Source of the DNA: Allobosea sp. WAO
Lineage (GTDB): Bacteria > Pseudomonadota > Alphaproteobacteria > Rhizobiales > Beijerinckiaceae
Length of the DNA stretch: 64,000 nucleotides
Reading direction: 5' to 3'
Assembly: GCF_001509835.1 (NCBI RefSeq)
Contig: NZ_JXTJ01000006.1
Coordinates: 372,001-436,000, forward strand
Numbering within the stretch: position 1 is the stretch's first letter; each line of letters begins with the position of its first letter. Both the position numbers and the translations under genes were made by a program. The notes beneath the pieces are model-generated. The model made no database searches. It was not told the origin of the DNA and saw only the letters and a list, made by a program, of their open reading frames with translations. Shown here one piece after another: positions 19,903-29,353 of the stretch.

Positions 19903-21612
19903 ATGGCGATGAATCTGCAAGCCCCGGACATCCGGGAACTGAAGCCCCGAATCACCGTGTTCGGCGTCGGCGGTGCCGGCGGCAACGCCGTGAACAACAT
20001 GATCGAGGCTGGCCTCGACGGGGTCGATTTCGTCTGTGCCAACACCGATGCCCAAGCTCTGGCGCTCTCGCGCGCCCCGCGCATCATCCAGATGGGTCTC
20101 CAGGTCACCGAAGGTCTCGGCGCCGGCTCGCAGCCGGAAGTCGGGCGCGCGGCGGCCGAGGAGGTCGTCGACGAGATCCGTGATCACCTCGCCGGTGCGC
20201 ACATGGTCTTCATCACCGCCGGCATGGGCGGTGGTACCGGCACCGGCGCGGCGCCCGCCATCGCCCGCGTCGCCCGGGACATGGGCATCCTCACCGTCGG
20301 CGTCGTCACCAAGCCGTTCCAGTTCGAGGGCCATCGCCGCATGCGCATGGCCGAGGCCGGCATCGGCGAGCTCAACGAAGCCGTCGACACGCTGATCGTC
20401 ATCCCGAACCAGAACCTGTTCCGCGTCGCCAACGAGAACACCGGCTTCGCCGACGCGTTCGGCATGGCCGACCAGGTGCTCTATTCGGGCGTCGCCTGCA
20501 TCACCGACCTGATGGTCCGTCCCGGCCTGATCAACCTCGACTTCGCCGACGTGCGCGCCGTGATGCGCGGCATGGGCAAGGCGATGATGGGCACCGGCGA
20601 GGCTCAGGGCGAGAAGCGCGCGCTCTCGGCCGCCCAGGCCGCGATCAATAACCCGCTCCTCGACGACGTCTCGATGAAGGGCGCCCGTGGCCTGCTGATC
20701 TCGATCACCGGCGGCCGCGACATGAAGCTCTACGAGGTCGACGAGGCCGCCACCCGCATCCGCGAGGAGGTCGATTCCGAGGCCAACATCATCGTCGGCG
20801 CCACCTTCGACGAATCGCTCGAGGGCACCGTGCGCGTCTCGGTCGTCGCGACCGGCATCGACAAGCCGGTGAGCTCGCAGGTCGAGGTCGACGCGACCGA
20901 GGCCCGCATCGCCGAGGTGGCCGAGCGGCTGAAGGCCGAGGCGCGGCTGCGCTCCGCCGTGCCGAACGTGCGCACCGCCCCGGCGCCGGCTCCCATCCCG
21001 CAGCCGGAGCCGGCTCCCGAGCTGCGCCTGCCGCCGATGCCCGAGCCCGTCCGCCCGGCCGCGCCGGCGAACTTCGCCGCCGATGTCCGCATCGAGCCGG
21101 TGCAGCCGCGTCCGGTCATGGCCGCCGCGCCGGCGCCGCAGCCCCGGCCCGTCGAGGCCGAGCTGCCCTATCTCGAAGACAGCTTCATCCCGCCGGCTCC
21201 CGAGCGCGCCGTGATTCGGCCGACCCGCATGCCGCGGATCGAGGACCTGCCGATGCCGGCCCAGAACCAGATCGCGCAGACCCGCGCGGCCGCCGCTGCG
21301 CCGCCACCGGCCGTCTCCGCCGACCAGAAGCGGATGTCGCTGATGCAGCGCCTGGCCTCCGTCGGCTTCGGCCGCAAGGAAGAGGAAGCTGTGGAAGCTC
21401 CGGCTCCGGCGCCCGCACCGCGTCAGGCTCCGCCGGTTCCGGTTGCGCCGCCGAGCGCCGCCCATGCCGAGTTCATGCGCCGCCCGGCTCCGCCGCAGGC
21501 GTCCAGGCCGGCGCAGGGGCAGCTCGACCCGCACGGCCGCGCCGCTCCGGCCCGACCGGCCGAGGAGGATCATCTGGAGATCCCGGCCTTCCTGCGGCGT
21601 CAGTCCAGCTGA
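19903..21612 (+). CDS. ftsZ: Cell division protein FtsZ
   Basis: Tubulin-like GTPase forming the Z-ring. The 569-residue product has the GTP signature [12 protein letters not shown] (G107 on), the T7 loop NLDFADV (N211) and the GTPase core in the first 320 residues. A long proline/alanine-rich linker of about 230 residues follows, as in Rhizobiales, and the tail [14 protein letters not shown] is the conserved C-terminal peptide that binds FtsA and other partners. Start ATG 19903 is preceded by AAAGAGG. It has a clear terminator after it, so it is the last gene of the cluster. Confidence 0.98.
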   Translation: MAMNLQAPDIRELKPRITVFGVGGAGGNAVNNMIEAGLDGVDFVCANTDAQALALSRAPRIIQMGLQVTEGLGAGSQPEVGRAAAEEVVDEIRDHLAGAHMVFITAGMGGGTGTGAAPAIARVARDMGILTVGVVTKPFQFEGHRRMRMAEAGIGELNEAVDTLIVIPNQNLFRVANENTGFADAFGMADQVLYSGVACITDLMVRPGLINLDFADVRAVMRGMGKAMMGTGEAQGEKRALSAAQAAINNPLLDDVSMKGARGLLISITGGRDMKLYEVDEAATRIREEVDSEANIIVGATFDESLEGTVRVSVVATGIDKPVSSQVEVDATEARIAEVAERLKAEARLRSAVPNVRTAPAPAPIPQPEPAPELRLPPMPEPVRPAAPANFAADVRIEPVQPRPVMAAAPAPQPRPVEAELPYLEDSFIPPAPERAVIRPTRMPRIEDLPMPAQNQIAQTRAAAAAPPPAVSADQKRMSLMQRLASVGFGRKEEEAVEAPAPAPAPRQAPPVPVAPPSAAHAEFMRRPAPPQASRPAQGQLDPHGRAAPARPAEEDHLEIPAFLRRQSS

Positions 21613-21651
21613 GGGCCAAGCAGGTCTCAAGACCGGTTTTAAACAAAGGGT

Positions 21652-21680
21652 CCGGCGCAACCTTGCGCCGGGCTCTTTTT
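21652..21680 (+). terminator. Rho-independent terminator after ftsZ
   Basis: CCGGCGCAA (21652-21660) and TTGCGCCGG (21663-21671) form a perfect 9-bp stem, followed by GCTCTTTTT. It lies 40 bases after the ftsZ stop and separates the dcw cluster from lpxC. The 249 bases between it and lpxC show one GAATC site and no gene. Confidence 0.9.
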
Positions 21681-21929
21681 AACGTCTGGAAAACCATATA
21701 TCTCAATGCGATAGTTAGGTTTTTGGCATTTCTTGAATCCTGTTACAGAGCGAAAGAAAGCGTGATTTTGAGGCCCGGCTTCCTGCGCTTATCTTGCAGG
21801 CCAACACCAGGAAGACGGATTCGGGGTTAGGTCTCGGGCCGCTCGTTTCAGGGAACCGCGATCGATCGTCAGATTGGCTGCGCCGCCAGGCGCCGGACCT
21901 GATCATCGCGCTAAGGATCGGATAAGAGT

Positions 21930-22880
21930 ATGATGGCTGACCGGCAGACGACCCTACGCTCGCCCGTGACCCTCGAAGGCATCGGCGTTCATTCGGGAGC
22001 TCCCGCCTGTCTGTGCCTGCGCCCCTCTGCCGCCAACACCGGTGTCGTCTTCCTCCGCAAGGGGCTCGAAGGCGGTCATGAGCAGCTCATTCACGCGCGC
22101 CACAACAAGGTCAGCGCCACCGAGCTCTGCACGGTGGTCGGCGAGCAGGCGTCCGGCTCAGTCGCGACCATCGAGCATCTGATGTCGGCCTGCGCCGGCC
22201 TCGGGCTCGACAATGTGCTGGTCGAGATCGACGGGCCGGAAATGCCGATCATGGATGGCAGCGCCGCCGAATTCGTAACGGCCATCGAGGCTGCGGGCAT
22301 CGTCGCCCTCAGTGCCGCGCGCCGCTATCTCAAGGTCCTGCGCCCGGTGCGCGTCGAGCACGGCCGGGCCTTCGCCGAGCTGGCGCCGTCCGAGGCGGGC
22401 TTCCGCCTCGATGTCGAGATCGATTTCGACACGCCGGCCATCGGCCGCCAGCGCAAGATCTTCGACCTCGATCCCGCTGCCTATGCCAGCGAGATCTCCC
22501 GCGCCCGCACCTTCGGCTTCATGCGCGATGTCGAGCAGCTCTGGAAGGCCGGCTTCGCGCTCGGCGCCTCGCTCGACAACACCGTCGCCATCGGCGAGGA
22601 CAAGGTGATCAATCCGGAAGGCCTGCGCTATGCCGACGAGTTCGTGCGCCACAAGGTGCTCGATGCGGTCGGCGATCTCGCTCTGGCCGGCTACCCGATT
22701 CTCGGCGAGTTCCGCTCCTATTGCGGCGGCCACCGCATGAACGTGCGAATCCTCGAGGCCCTGTTCGCCGACCGCGCCAATTACGCGATCGTCGAGGCCG
22801 AGCCGGTCTACGCGCCGCGCGCCGTCCAGATGGCGGCTGGTGCCCCGATGCCGGCGGCTCTCGCCCCCGATCTGCACTGA
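21930..22880 (+). CDS. lpxC: UDP-3-O-acyl-N-acetylglucosamine deacetylase LpxC
   Basis: Zinc enzyme catalysing the committed step of lipid A synthesis. The 316-residue product shows the zinc ligands in context: EHLMSACAGLGLDNV (His83), RHKVLDAVGDLAL (His241, Asp245) and the catalytic GGHRMN (His268); MPIMDGSAAEF is also conserved. ATG 21930 or 21933 could be the start; GGATAAGAG lies just upstream. Its place after ftsZ is standard in proteobacteria and ties outer-membrane synthesis to division. The tail after residue 300 is short and not conserved. Confidence 0.97.
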   Translation: MMADRQTTLRSPVTLEGIGVHSGAPACLCLRPSAANTGVVFLRKGLEGGHEQLIHARHNKVSATELCTVVGEQASGSVATIEHLMSACAGLGLDNVLVEIDGPEMPIMDGSAAEFVTAIEAAGIVALSAARRYLKVLRPVRVEHGRAFAELAPSEAGFRLDVEIDFDTPAIGRQRKIFDLDPAAYASEISRARTFGFMRDVEQLWKAGFALGASLDNTVAIGEDKVINPEGLRYADEFVRHKVLDAVGDLALAGYPILGEFRSYCGGHRMNVRILEALFADRANYAIVEAEPVYAPRAVQMAAGAPMPAALAPDLH

Positions 22881-23046
22881 AATCCGGCGATCACGCGACG
22901 CCGCGCCTTGCATTCGCCGGCTTCCTGTCGGAAGCACGGTGCCGATTGCATTGCATGAAGCGCCCTTCACGGTTGGCGAAACGGTGACTTCTGGAGTAAA
23001 GCCATTTTCGCCCGCTCCTCGAAAGCGGCGCTGAAGGACGGATGAA

Positions 23047-23958
23047 GTGAGCGTCATGCGGCTGAAGACATTCAATACCGGCGAAGTAACGAGCGGTGGC
23101 AAGCGGCTCGCGCTCGTGTTCTCGCTGGCGGCGGCTCTCGGCGGCTGCGATACGCTGAGTTCGCTCAATCCGTTCGACAAGCCCGAGGTCTACAAGCCCG
23201 AGGTGTTGCCGGCGGTACCGGCCGACAAGCTCTACAATGAGGGCCTGGCGCGGTTGCAGAACGGCGATAGCGAAGGCGCGAGCAAGAAGTTCGAGGAAAT
23301 CGACAAGCAGGCGCCGTTCTCGCCCTATTCGCGAAAGGGCCTGATCCTCACCGCCTATTCGAACTATCAGGCGAGCAAGTGGGACGACGCGATCACCGCG
23401 TCCAAGCGCTTCCTCGCGCAGAACCCAGCGAGCCCCGATGCTGCCTATGCGCAGTACATCATGGCGATGTCCTACTTTAATCAGATCCCGGACGCGACGC
23501 GCGACCAGGAGCGGACGGAGCAGGCGCTGCGGGCGATGCAGGAGCTGCTCGACCGTTATCCGAAGTCCGAATACGTCGTCGACGTCCGCGAGAAGATGCT
23601 GGTCGCGCGCGACCAGCTCGCCGGCAAGGAGATGAATGTCGGCCGCTTCTATCTCGAGAAGCGCAATTATCCCGGCGCCGTGAACCGGTTCCGCGACGTG
23701 ATCACCAAGTACCAGACGACGCGCCATGTCGAGGAGGCGCTGATGCGCCTGACCGAGGCGTATATGGCGCTCGGCATCACCAACGAGGCGCAGACCGCCG
23801 CGGCGGTGCTCGGGCACAATTTCCCGGACAGTCCCTGGTACAAGGACGCCTATGTGCTGCTCGAAAGCGGCGGGTTGCAGCCGCGCGAGGACCGCGGCTC
23901 CTATATCAGCCGGCTGTTCAACGGGTTCAGCCGCACCGTCACCGGCCTGATCCGCTGA
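23047..23958 (+). CDS. bamD: Outer-membrane assembly lipoprotein BamD
   Basis: Essential lipoprotein of the beta-barrel assembly complex, formerly ComL/YfiO. The leader KRLALVFSLAAALGGC ends in a lipobox with the acylated Cys at residue 34 of the GTG-started protein. The mature part has tetratricopeptide-like repeats: DKLYNEGLARLQNGDSEGASKKFEEI, AYAQYIMAMSYFNQIPD, ERTEQALRAMQELLDRYPKSEY and RHVEEALMRLTEAYMALG. The GTG at 23047 is preceded by AAGGACGG; ATG 23056 is an alternative that keeps the signal intact. Product 303 residues, slightly long because of the C-terminal tail. Confidence 0.95.
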   Translation: MSVMRLKTFNTGEVTSGGKRLALVFSLAAALGGCDTLSSLNPFDKPEVYKPEVLPAVPADKLYNEGLARLQNGDSEGASKKFEEIDKQAPFSPYSRKGLILTAYSNYQASKWDDAITASKRFLAQNPASPDAAYAQYIMAMSYFNQIPDATRDQERTEQALRAMQELLDRYPKSEYVVDVREKMLVARDQLAGKEMNVGRFYLEKRNYPGAVNRFRDVITKYQTTRHVEEALMRLTEAYMALGITNEAQTAAAVLGHNFPDSPWYKDAYVLLESGGLQPREDRGSYISRLFNGFSRTVTGLIR

Positions 23959-24010
23959 GTCGACGGGCGAGCGGCGACGGCAAGGCCGTGCACGTCCCGG
24001 CATCCAGCTG

Positions 24011-24035
24011 CCCGGTCCGGCATGTTCCGGCCGGG
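24011..24035. repeat. Hairpin in the bamD-recN gap
   Basis: CCCGGTCCGG, loop CATGTT, CCGGCCGGG: a 9-bp stem with one bulged T, midway between the bamD stop and the recN start. There is no T-run, so it may be a factor-dependent terminator or a transcript-stabilising structure. Nothing else was found in this 113-bp gap. Confidence 0.4.
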
Positions 24036-24071
24036 CCTGCCCAATATCCGCTCACCGGCTGAGTCCGCCTC

Positions 24072-25760
24072 ATGCTTGCCCAGCTCTCGATCCGCGACAT
24101 CGTTCTGATCGACCGGCTCGATCTGGCCTTTCATGATGGGCTCAGCGTCCTCACCGGCGAGACCGGTGCCGGTAAGTCGATCCTGCTCGACGGTTTCGCG
24201 TTGGCCCTCGGCGGGCGCGGCGATGGCGGTCTCGTCCGCCATGGCGAAACGCAAGGCCAGGTCAGTGCCGTTTTCGATCTTGCGCTCGACCATCCGGCCC
24301 GCGCTCTGGCGCAGGCGCAGGAACTCGACACGGACGGCGACCTGATCCTGCGCCGTGTGCAGTATGCCGACGGGCGCACCCGCGCCTTCGTCAACGACCA
24401 GCCGGTCAGCGTCCAGATCCTGCGGATGATCGGCGCGGCGTTGGTCGAGATCCACGGCCAGCACGACGACCGGGCGCTGACCGATCCAGCCCAGCACCGT
24501 ACGATCCTCGACGGCTTCGGCGAGTTGACGCAGCAGGCCGGCAAGGTCGCGCAGGACAGCGAGGTGCTGAAGCGCGCCCGACAGGCCCTGCAGAGCCAGC
24601 GCATGCGGGTCGAGACCGCGCGCAAGGAGGCCGATTTCCTGCGCCATGCCGTGGCAGAGCTCGGCAAGCTCGCCCCGCAACCGGGCGAGGAGGAGGCGCT
24701 GGCGGGCCAGCGCCAGGGCATGATGCAGGCCGAGAAGGTCGCACGCGACATCTCAGAGGCCTATGAGGCGGTCGGCGGTTCGGCCTCGCCGATGGCGGCG
24801 CTGTCGGGCGTGCTGCGGCGGCTCGAGCGCCGGGCGGCGCAGGCACCGGAGCTGATCGACCCCTCGACGGCGGCGCTGAACACCGCGATCGTCGCGCTGG
24901 AGGAGGCGGGCGAGGTGCTCGCAGCTGCGATGCGTGCCGCCGAATATGACCCGCGGGTGCTGGAGCGGGTCGAGGAGCGGCTGTTCGCCCTGCGCGCTGC
25001 GGCCCGGAAATTTGACGTGCCGGTCGATGCCCTGCCGGCGTTGGCGCAGACCATGACGACCGACCTTGCGGCCCTCGACGAGAGCGAAGGCTCGCTGAAA
25101 CGGCTCGAGGCGGAACTCGCCGAAGCCGAGGCTGCCTACATCGCCGGGGCGACGGCGCTTTCGGCCGGCCGGGTCCGCGCGGCCGCGGCGCTCGACGCGG
25201 CCGTCAAGGTCGAGCTGCCGCCGCTGAAGCTGGAGCGGGCGCGCTTCATCACCCAGATCGACAGCGATCCGGAGGCGCGGGGGCCGGAAGGTTTCGATCG
25301 TGTCGAGTTCTGGGTCGAGACCAATCCGGGCACCCGGCCCGGACCTATGATGAAGGTCGCGTCCGGGGGCGAGCTCTCGCGCTTCATGCTGGCGTTGAAG
25401 GTCGTGCTGGCCGAGCGCGGCTCGGCGCCGACGCTGGTCTTCGACGAGATCGATACGGGCGTCGGCGGTGCCGTCGCGGATGCGATCGGCGAGCGGCTGG
25501 CGCGGCTCGCAGCCCGGGTGCAGGTTGTCTCGGTGACGCATGCGCCGCAGGTCGCGGCCAAGGCCGGCCGGCACTTCCTGATCGCCAAATCCGCGCAGGC
25601 GACGGAGGGCGCGAGCGAGCGCACCGTCACGCGTGTCACGCCGCTGGAACAAGAGACGCGACGCGAGGAGATCGCCCGCATGCTTGCCGGCGCCTCGATT
25701 ACCGAGGAGGCGAGGGCGGCGGCGGCCAGGCTGCTCGCTGCTGCCGGCATGCGAGGGTAA
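24072..25760 (+). CDS. recN: DNA repair protein RecN
   Basis: SMC-like ATPase acting in double-strand break repair. The 562-residue product starts LAQLSIRDIVLIDRLDL, has Walker A GETGAGKS (29-36), a coiled-coil middle region (residues about 150-370, rich in Glu, Ala and Arg), the ABC signature region KVASGGELSRFMLALK and Walker B LVFDEIDTGVGG (D458-E459). Length and arrangement are normal. In many Rhizobiales recN lies between bamD and ligA; here five genes separate recN from ligA. Confidence 0.96.
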   Translation: MLAQLSIRDIVLIDRLDLAFHDGLSVLTGETGAGKSILLDGFALALGGRGDGGLVRHGETQGQVSAVFDLALDHPARALAQAQELDTDGDLILRRVQYADGRTRAFVNDQPVSVQILRMIGAALVEIHGQHDDRALTDPAQHRTILDGFGELTQQAGKVAQDSEVLKRARQALQSQRMRVETARKEADFLRHAVAELGKLAPQPGEEEALAGQRQGMMQAEKVARDISEAYEAVGGSASPMAALSGVLRRLERRAAQAPELIDPSTAALNTAIVALEEAGEVLAAAMRAAEYDPRVLERVEERLFALRAAARKFDVPVDALPALAQTMTTDLAALDESEGSLKRLEAELAEAEAAYIAGATALSAGRVRAAAALDAAVKVELPPLKLERARFITQIDSDPEARGPEGFDRVEFWVETNPGTRPGPMMKVASGGELSRFMLALKVVLAERGSAPTLVFDEIDTGVGGAVADAIGERLARLAARVQVVSVTHAPQVAAKAGRHFLIAKSAQATEGASERTVTRVTPLEQETRREEIARMLAGASITEEARAAAARLLAAAGMRG

Positions 25761-25801
25761 TCGCGGCAGGTTCCGAGGGAAGGGTGCGCGATCCGTCGCC
25801 T

Positions 25802-26623
25802 TCAGGCTGGAGTGATCGCGAAGCCGTCGCCGCGCGGCTCTATTGTTCCGAAGCCACGAATATGCCCGCCCGAGACGACCCAGCCTTCGCGCGCGGCTTG
25901 CTCCAGCACCGTGCGGCGCGTCCTGGCTGCCAGCGCACCATCGAGGTCGTATTCCAGGCCGATCTCGGGAGCTGCCGATTGGAAGTCGCCGAGATGCAGC
26001 GCGTCGCCCCAGAGCAGGAGGCTCTCGCCGGCGCCGCGGATCAGATAGCCGGAATGGCCGAAGGTGTGCCCCGGCAACGGATGAAGCTCGATGCCGGGCA
26101 GGATTTCTCCTGCGCCTATCGTCTTCAGGCGCTGCGCATAAAGCCGCTGCAGCCGCTCGGCGATGTCGAAACCGCCTTGGCGCGCCTTGGGCAGCGAGGC
26201 ACGGGCCTGCGGATCGGTGAAGAAGGAAAGGTCGGCTTGTGGAACCCAGACCTCGGCCGCCGGGAAATAGGGCGCGTCGCCTTCGAACAGGCCGAGCGCA
26301 TGGTCACCATGGACATGGGTGATGAGGATGCGCCGGACGCTGCCCGGTGCGATCCCGGCTTCCGCCAGCGCGGCGCGGGCGTGGCCGTAGGCCTCTCCCC
26401 ATGAGGTGCCCGTGCCGGCGTCGACCATGGTGATGCCGTCGGGCCCGCGCAGGACGAAGCAGTTCACGTCGATCCTGAAGGTGGGCTCGCCCCAGGCCGT
26501 GATCGCGGCGCGGCGCGCCTCGGGCCCCGCGGTATGAGTGAAGACCTCGCTGAAGGCCTCGAAGCTGCCGTCAAGAAGCGTCAGGATCTCGAACTGGCCG
26601 AAGCGCCGCCATGATCCGCCCAT
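25802..26623 (-). CDS. Metallo-beta-lactamase-fold hydrolase
   Basis: The 273-residue product begins MGGSWRRFGQFEILTLLDGSFEA and has the zinc-binding THVHGDHALGL near residue 110, a further His in PLPGHTFGHSGYLI and an Asp in LLLWGDALHLGDF, the ligand pattern of quorum-quenching lactonase-like and related MBL hydrolases. The substrate is unknown. I chose the ATG at 26623 because the open frame beyond it is Arg-rich and unlike the family. It converges on recN and diverges from the DEAD-box gene. Confidence 0.88.
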   Translation of the reverse strand: MGGSWRRFGQFEILTLLDGSFEAFSEVFTHTAGPEARRAAITAWGEPTFRIDVNCFVLRGPDGITMVDAGTGTSWGEAYGHARAALAEAGIAPGSVRRILITHVHGDHALGLFEGDAPYFPAAEVWVPQADLSFFTDPQARASLPKARQGGFDIAERLQRLYAQRLKTIGAGEILPGIELHPLPGHTFGHSGYLIRGAGESLLLWGDALHLGDFQSAAPEIGLEYDLDGALAARTRRTVLEQAAREGWVVSGGHIRGFGTIEPRGDGFAITPA

Positions 26624-26847
26624 GAATCGCCTCCGATCGCGTCGGCGCGCATTGATCACGACGTCGTCGCGAGCGGCAATGGTGTCGCCGGCATGGTGGA
26701 TGCCGGAGGACGCATGCCGCTGCAGTATCCATTCCCTTTTCCGAGGATTTGCGTTATGTGCGCTGCAACTTTGCGGTGCCGCGTCCGGCGCTGCCCTTCG
26801 ATCTCCGCGCCGGCAGCCGGCCGGCTGGAACCTAAGGCCTGACATCG

Positions 26848-28911
26848 ATGTCCTTCATTTCCACGAGCCCGCCGCTCGCGCGTGCGCTCGCCGAACGCAA
26901 TTACAGCGAGCCGACTCCGGTCCAGAACGCGGTGCTCGAAGCCGCCGCGGCCGGGCGTGACCTGCTCGTCTCCTCGCAGACCGGCTCGGGCAAGACCGTG
27001 GCCTATGGTCTCGCCATCGGCGAGACGCTGCTAGACGGCGCCGAGACGCTCGGCCGGGCCGGCAAGCCGCTGGCGCTGATCATCGCGCCGACGCGCGAGC
27101 TTGCGCTCCAGGTCCAGCGCGAGCTGAACTGGCTCTACCAGCAGGCGAACGCCCGCGTGATCTCCTGCGTCGGCGGCATGGATCCGCGCCGCGAGGCCGC
27201 GCTGCTCGACGAGGGCGCCCATATCGTCGTCGGCACGCCGGGACGCCTGCGCGACCATATCGAGCGCGGCCGGCTCGACGTCTCGGCGCTGCGGGCCGTC
27301 GTGCTCGACGAGGCCGACGAGATGCTCGATCTCGGCTTCCGCGACGATCTCGAATTCATCCTTAAGACTGCTCCCGAGGACCGGCGAAGCCTGCTGTTCT
27401 CGGCGACGCTGCCCAAGGCGATCATTGCGCTGGCCCGGAGCTATCAGCGCGATGCGCTGCGCATCGAGGTCGCCGGCGCTGATCGCGGCCATGCCGACAT
27501 CGAGTACAAGGCCGTCCGGGTCTATCCGAAAGAGGCCGAGCTCGCCGTCGTCAACCTGCTGCGCTTCCATGACGCGGCCTGCGCGCTGGTGTTCTGCAAC
27601 ACCCGCAATGCGGTGCGCCATCTCGAGGCGATCCTGCTGGAGCGTGGATTCGCGGCTGTGGCGCTCTCGGGCGAGCTCAGTCAGAGCGAGCGCAATTCGG
27701 CGCTGCAGGCGCTGCGTGACGGGCGGGCCCGGGTCTGCGTCGCGACCGACGTCGCGGCGCGCGGCATCGACCTGCCGGGATTGACCCTGGTGATCCATGC
27801 AGAGCTGCCGAACGATCCGGAAGTGATGCAGCACCGCAGCGGCCGCACCGGCCGCGCCGGTCGCAAGGGCACCAGCGTTCTCTTGGTTCCGGCTTCGCGC
27901 CGGCGCAAGGCCGAGATGCTGATCGGTGCCGCCGGGGTGCAGGCTGTCTGGGGCGGCCCGCCGACCCAGGAGGAGATTCGCAAGCTCGACCAGGAGCGCC
28001 TGCTGCAGGATCCACTGCTGTCGGGCGATGCCGAGGAAGACGATGCCGGGATGATCGAGGCGCTGCTTGCCGGCCGCTCGGCCAACGAGCTCGCCGCGGC
28101 GCTGGTTCGGGTCTATCGCTCGCGCCTGCCGGCGACGGAAGAAGTCGGCGATCCCGGCTTCGGCCGCGATGAGCGCGCGAGCCGTGCGCCGCGCAGCCCC
28201 GAGGACTATGCGAGGCCGCGCGACCGGGCCGGTCCGCGCTTCGACAATGCCGATCCGGATGCGCCCCGCAAGGCCGGGCCGCGCGGCGAGACGGTCTGGT
28301 TCCGCCTCAATGTCGGCCGCAAGGACGGCGCCGATCCGCGCCAGCTCCTGCCGATGCTGTGCCGTCGTGGCAAGATCACCCGCGACGAGGTCGGGGCGAT
28401 CCGCATCTTCGACAAGGAAACGAAGGTCGAGATCGATGCCGACGTCGCCGAGCGCTTCGCCTCGCTGACGAGCGCGCCGGACCGCGACAGGGTCGTGATC
28501 GAGCTGGTGACGGGCGACGAGGAACGCCGGCCGGCAAAGCCTTTCGCCGACAAGGCGCAGCACACGAAGGCGCCACGCCGCGAGGAGGCGCCGCACGGAC
28601 ACGCCGGTGCGCCGGAGCGTGGCTTCCGCAAGCCTTATGAAGGCAAGGGCAAGCCGTTCGGCCGTGAGAATACCCGCGAGACCTACGATCCGGTCAGGCG
28701 CGACCGTGAGCCGCCTGCCGATGCGGCGGACTTCCCGCGCGGCGGCAAGCCGTTCGCCGGCAAGCCGAAGCATGGTGAGCGGGATTTCGGCGGCGCAAAG
28801 CCGTTCGGAGCCAAGAAGGCTTTCGGCGAGAAGAAGCCATTCGCCGACAAAAAGCCTTTTGGCGCGAAAAAGCCGTTCGCGGGCAAGAAGCCGCGTCGCG
28901 ACGATCGTTGA
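26848..28911 (+). CDS. DEAD-box RNA helicase with DbpA-type RNA-binding domain
   Basis: ATP-dependent RNA remodelling enzyme, probably for ribosome assembly. The 687-residue protein has the Q motif (NYSEPTPVQNAVL), Walker A TGSGKT (45-50), DEAD (154-157), SAT in LLFSATLP and HRSGRTGRAGRKG in the helicase C domain (core about 1-360). A DbpA-like RNA-binding domain follows (VWFRLNVGRKDGADPRQLLPMLCRRGKI, residues about 480-550). The tail is a basic low-complexity region made of KPF/KK repeats ending KKPRRDDR. DbpA itself binds 23S rRNA helix 92; specificity here is inferred only. Confidence 0.93.
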   Translation: MSFISTSPPLARALAERNYSEPTPVQNAVLEAAAAGRDLLVSSQTGSGKTVAYGLAIGETLLDGAETLGRAGKPLALIIAPTRELALQVQRELNWLYQQANARVISCVGGMDPRREAALLDEGAHIVVGTPGRLRDHIERGRLDVSALRAVVLDEADEMLDLGFRDDLEFILKTAPEDRRSLLFSATLPKAIIALARSYQRDALRIEVAGADRGHADIEYKAVRVYPKEAELAVVNLLRFHDAACALVFCNTRNAVRHLEAILLERGFAAVALSGELSQSERNSALQALRDGRARVCVATDVAARGIDLPGLTLVIHAELPNDPEVMQHRSGRTGRAGRKGTSVLLVPASRRRKAEMLIGAAGVQAVWGGPPTQEEIRKLDQERLLQDPLLSGDAEEDDAGMIEALLAGRSANELAAALVRVYRSRLPATEEVGDPGFGRDERASRAPRSPEDYARPRDRAGPRFDNADPDAPRKAGPRGETVWFRLNVGRKDGADPRQLLPMLCRRGKITRDEVGAIRIFDKETKVEIDADVAERFASLTSAPDRDRVVIELVTGDEERRPAKPFADKAQHTKAPRREEAPHGHAGAPERGFRKPYEGKGKPFGRENTRETYDPVRRDREPPADAADFPRGGKPFAGKPKHGERDFGGAKPFGAKKAFGEKKPFADKKPFGAKKPFAGKKPRRDDR
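28801..28890 (+). repeat. Five tandem 18-bp repeats in the helicase tail
   Basis: Five consecutive 18-bp units (28801, 28819, 28837, 28855, 28873) encode the hexapeptide (P/A)F(G/A)xKK. The DNA of the units differs at third positions and a few others, so the array is not newly made, but such coding arrays often vary in copy number between strains. The encoded Lys/Phe-rich tail probably binds RNA non-specifically or promotes condensation. Confidence 0.85.
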
Positions 28912-28993
28912 GCCGTTCCGTCCTGGTCCTTCCCGGCCTCCAGATCGCCGAGCGTCCTATCGGACGAGCACTGGCGATCTAGAGGCCGCGGGA

Positions 28994-29021
28994 AGTGGAT
29001 TCCACTTTCGGTCCGGTGCTC
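28994..29021. repeat. Degenerate copy of the AGTGGATTCCACTTT palindromic repeat
   Basis: The core AGTGGATTCCACTTT followed by CGGTCC is also found in the longer palindrome before prmA (41089-41133). Here the left inner arm is shortened, and an outer pair GAGCAC (28966-28971) / GTGCTC (29016-29021) may close the structure. It lies between the convergent ends of the helicase gene and the small membrane peptide gene, overlapping the latter's stop region, so it could serve as a shared 3' end structure. Confidence 0.55.
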
Positions 29022-29094
29022 AGCGCAGGCCGAGGAACGACAGGATCGCGAGAACGACGACGACAAGACCGACGATGTAGATGATGTTGTTCAT
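29020..29094 (-). CDS. 24-residue single-pass membrane peptide
   Basis: ATG at 29094 opens a 25-codon frame ending TGA at 29020-29022. The peptide is MNNIIYIVGLVVVVLAILSF followed by LGLR: a short polar start, one 17-residue hydrophobic helix and a basic end. A run of eight G on the minus strand (29101-29108) six bases before the ATG is a plausible ribosome binding site. Peptides of this look are common, unnamed small membrane proteins in Rhizobiales (recalled, not checked). Function unknown. Confidence 0.65.
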   Translation of the reverse strand: MNNIIYIVGLVVVVLAILSFLGLR

Positions 29095-29353
29095 GGCGGA
29101 CCCCCCCCGTTGGTTGCGTCAGGCCGCTCCTTTGCGGCATCGGGCTGCGGCGTGCCTGCCGCAGCCGTTAGAGAACGCGCTTTCGCGCGCCATTGTTCCC
29201 CGCCAGTGCGAGCAGCACCGCTTGGCCACTCCGAACGGGCGCATCTCGCCTGCTGCGATTTGTCGTCGTGTTTTCGTCACGTGATGGCTCGAAGGTCGTC
29301 GTGGGGCAGCCGCTTCTCGGTGAGCTCCGCTGTCCTTCGCGCAGGAGATGTCG

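Noticed and set aside
18141..21660. Long minus-strand frames over ftsQ, ftsA and ftsZ
   Set aside because: Antisense shadows of three certain genes; they break at gene boundaries in step with the plus-strand genes.
26624..26847. Possible small gene or gene fragment (frame ending in TAA at 26833-26835, encoding PFDLRAGSRPAG) in the gap before the DEAD-box gene
   Set aside because: Codon use in its last part looks coding, but it has no plausible start and two frames would need joining by a frameshift. I treat the gap as the helicase leader and divergent promoter.
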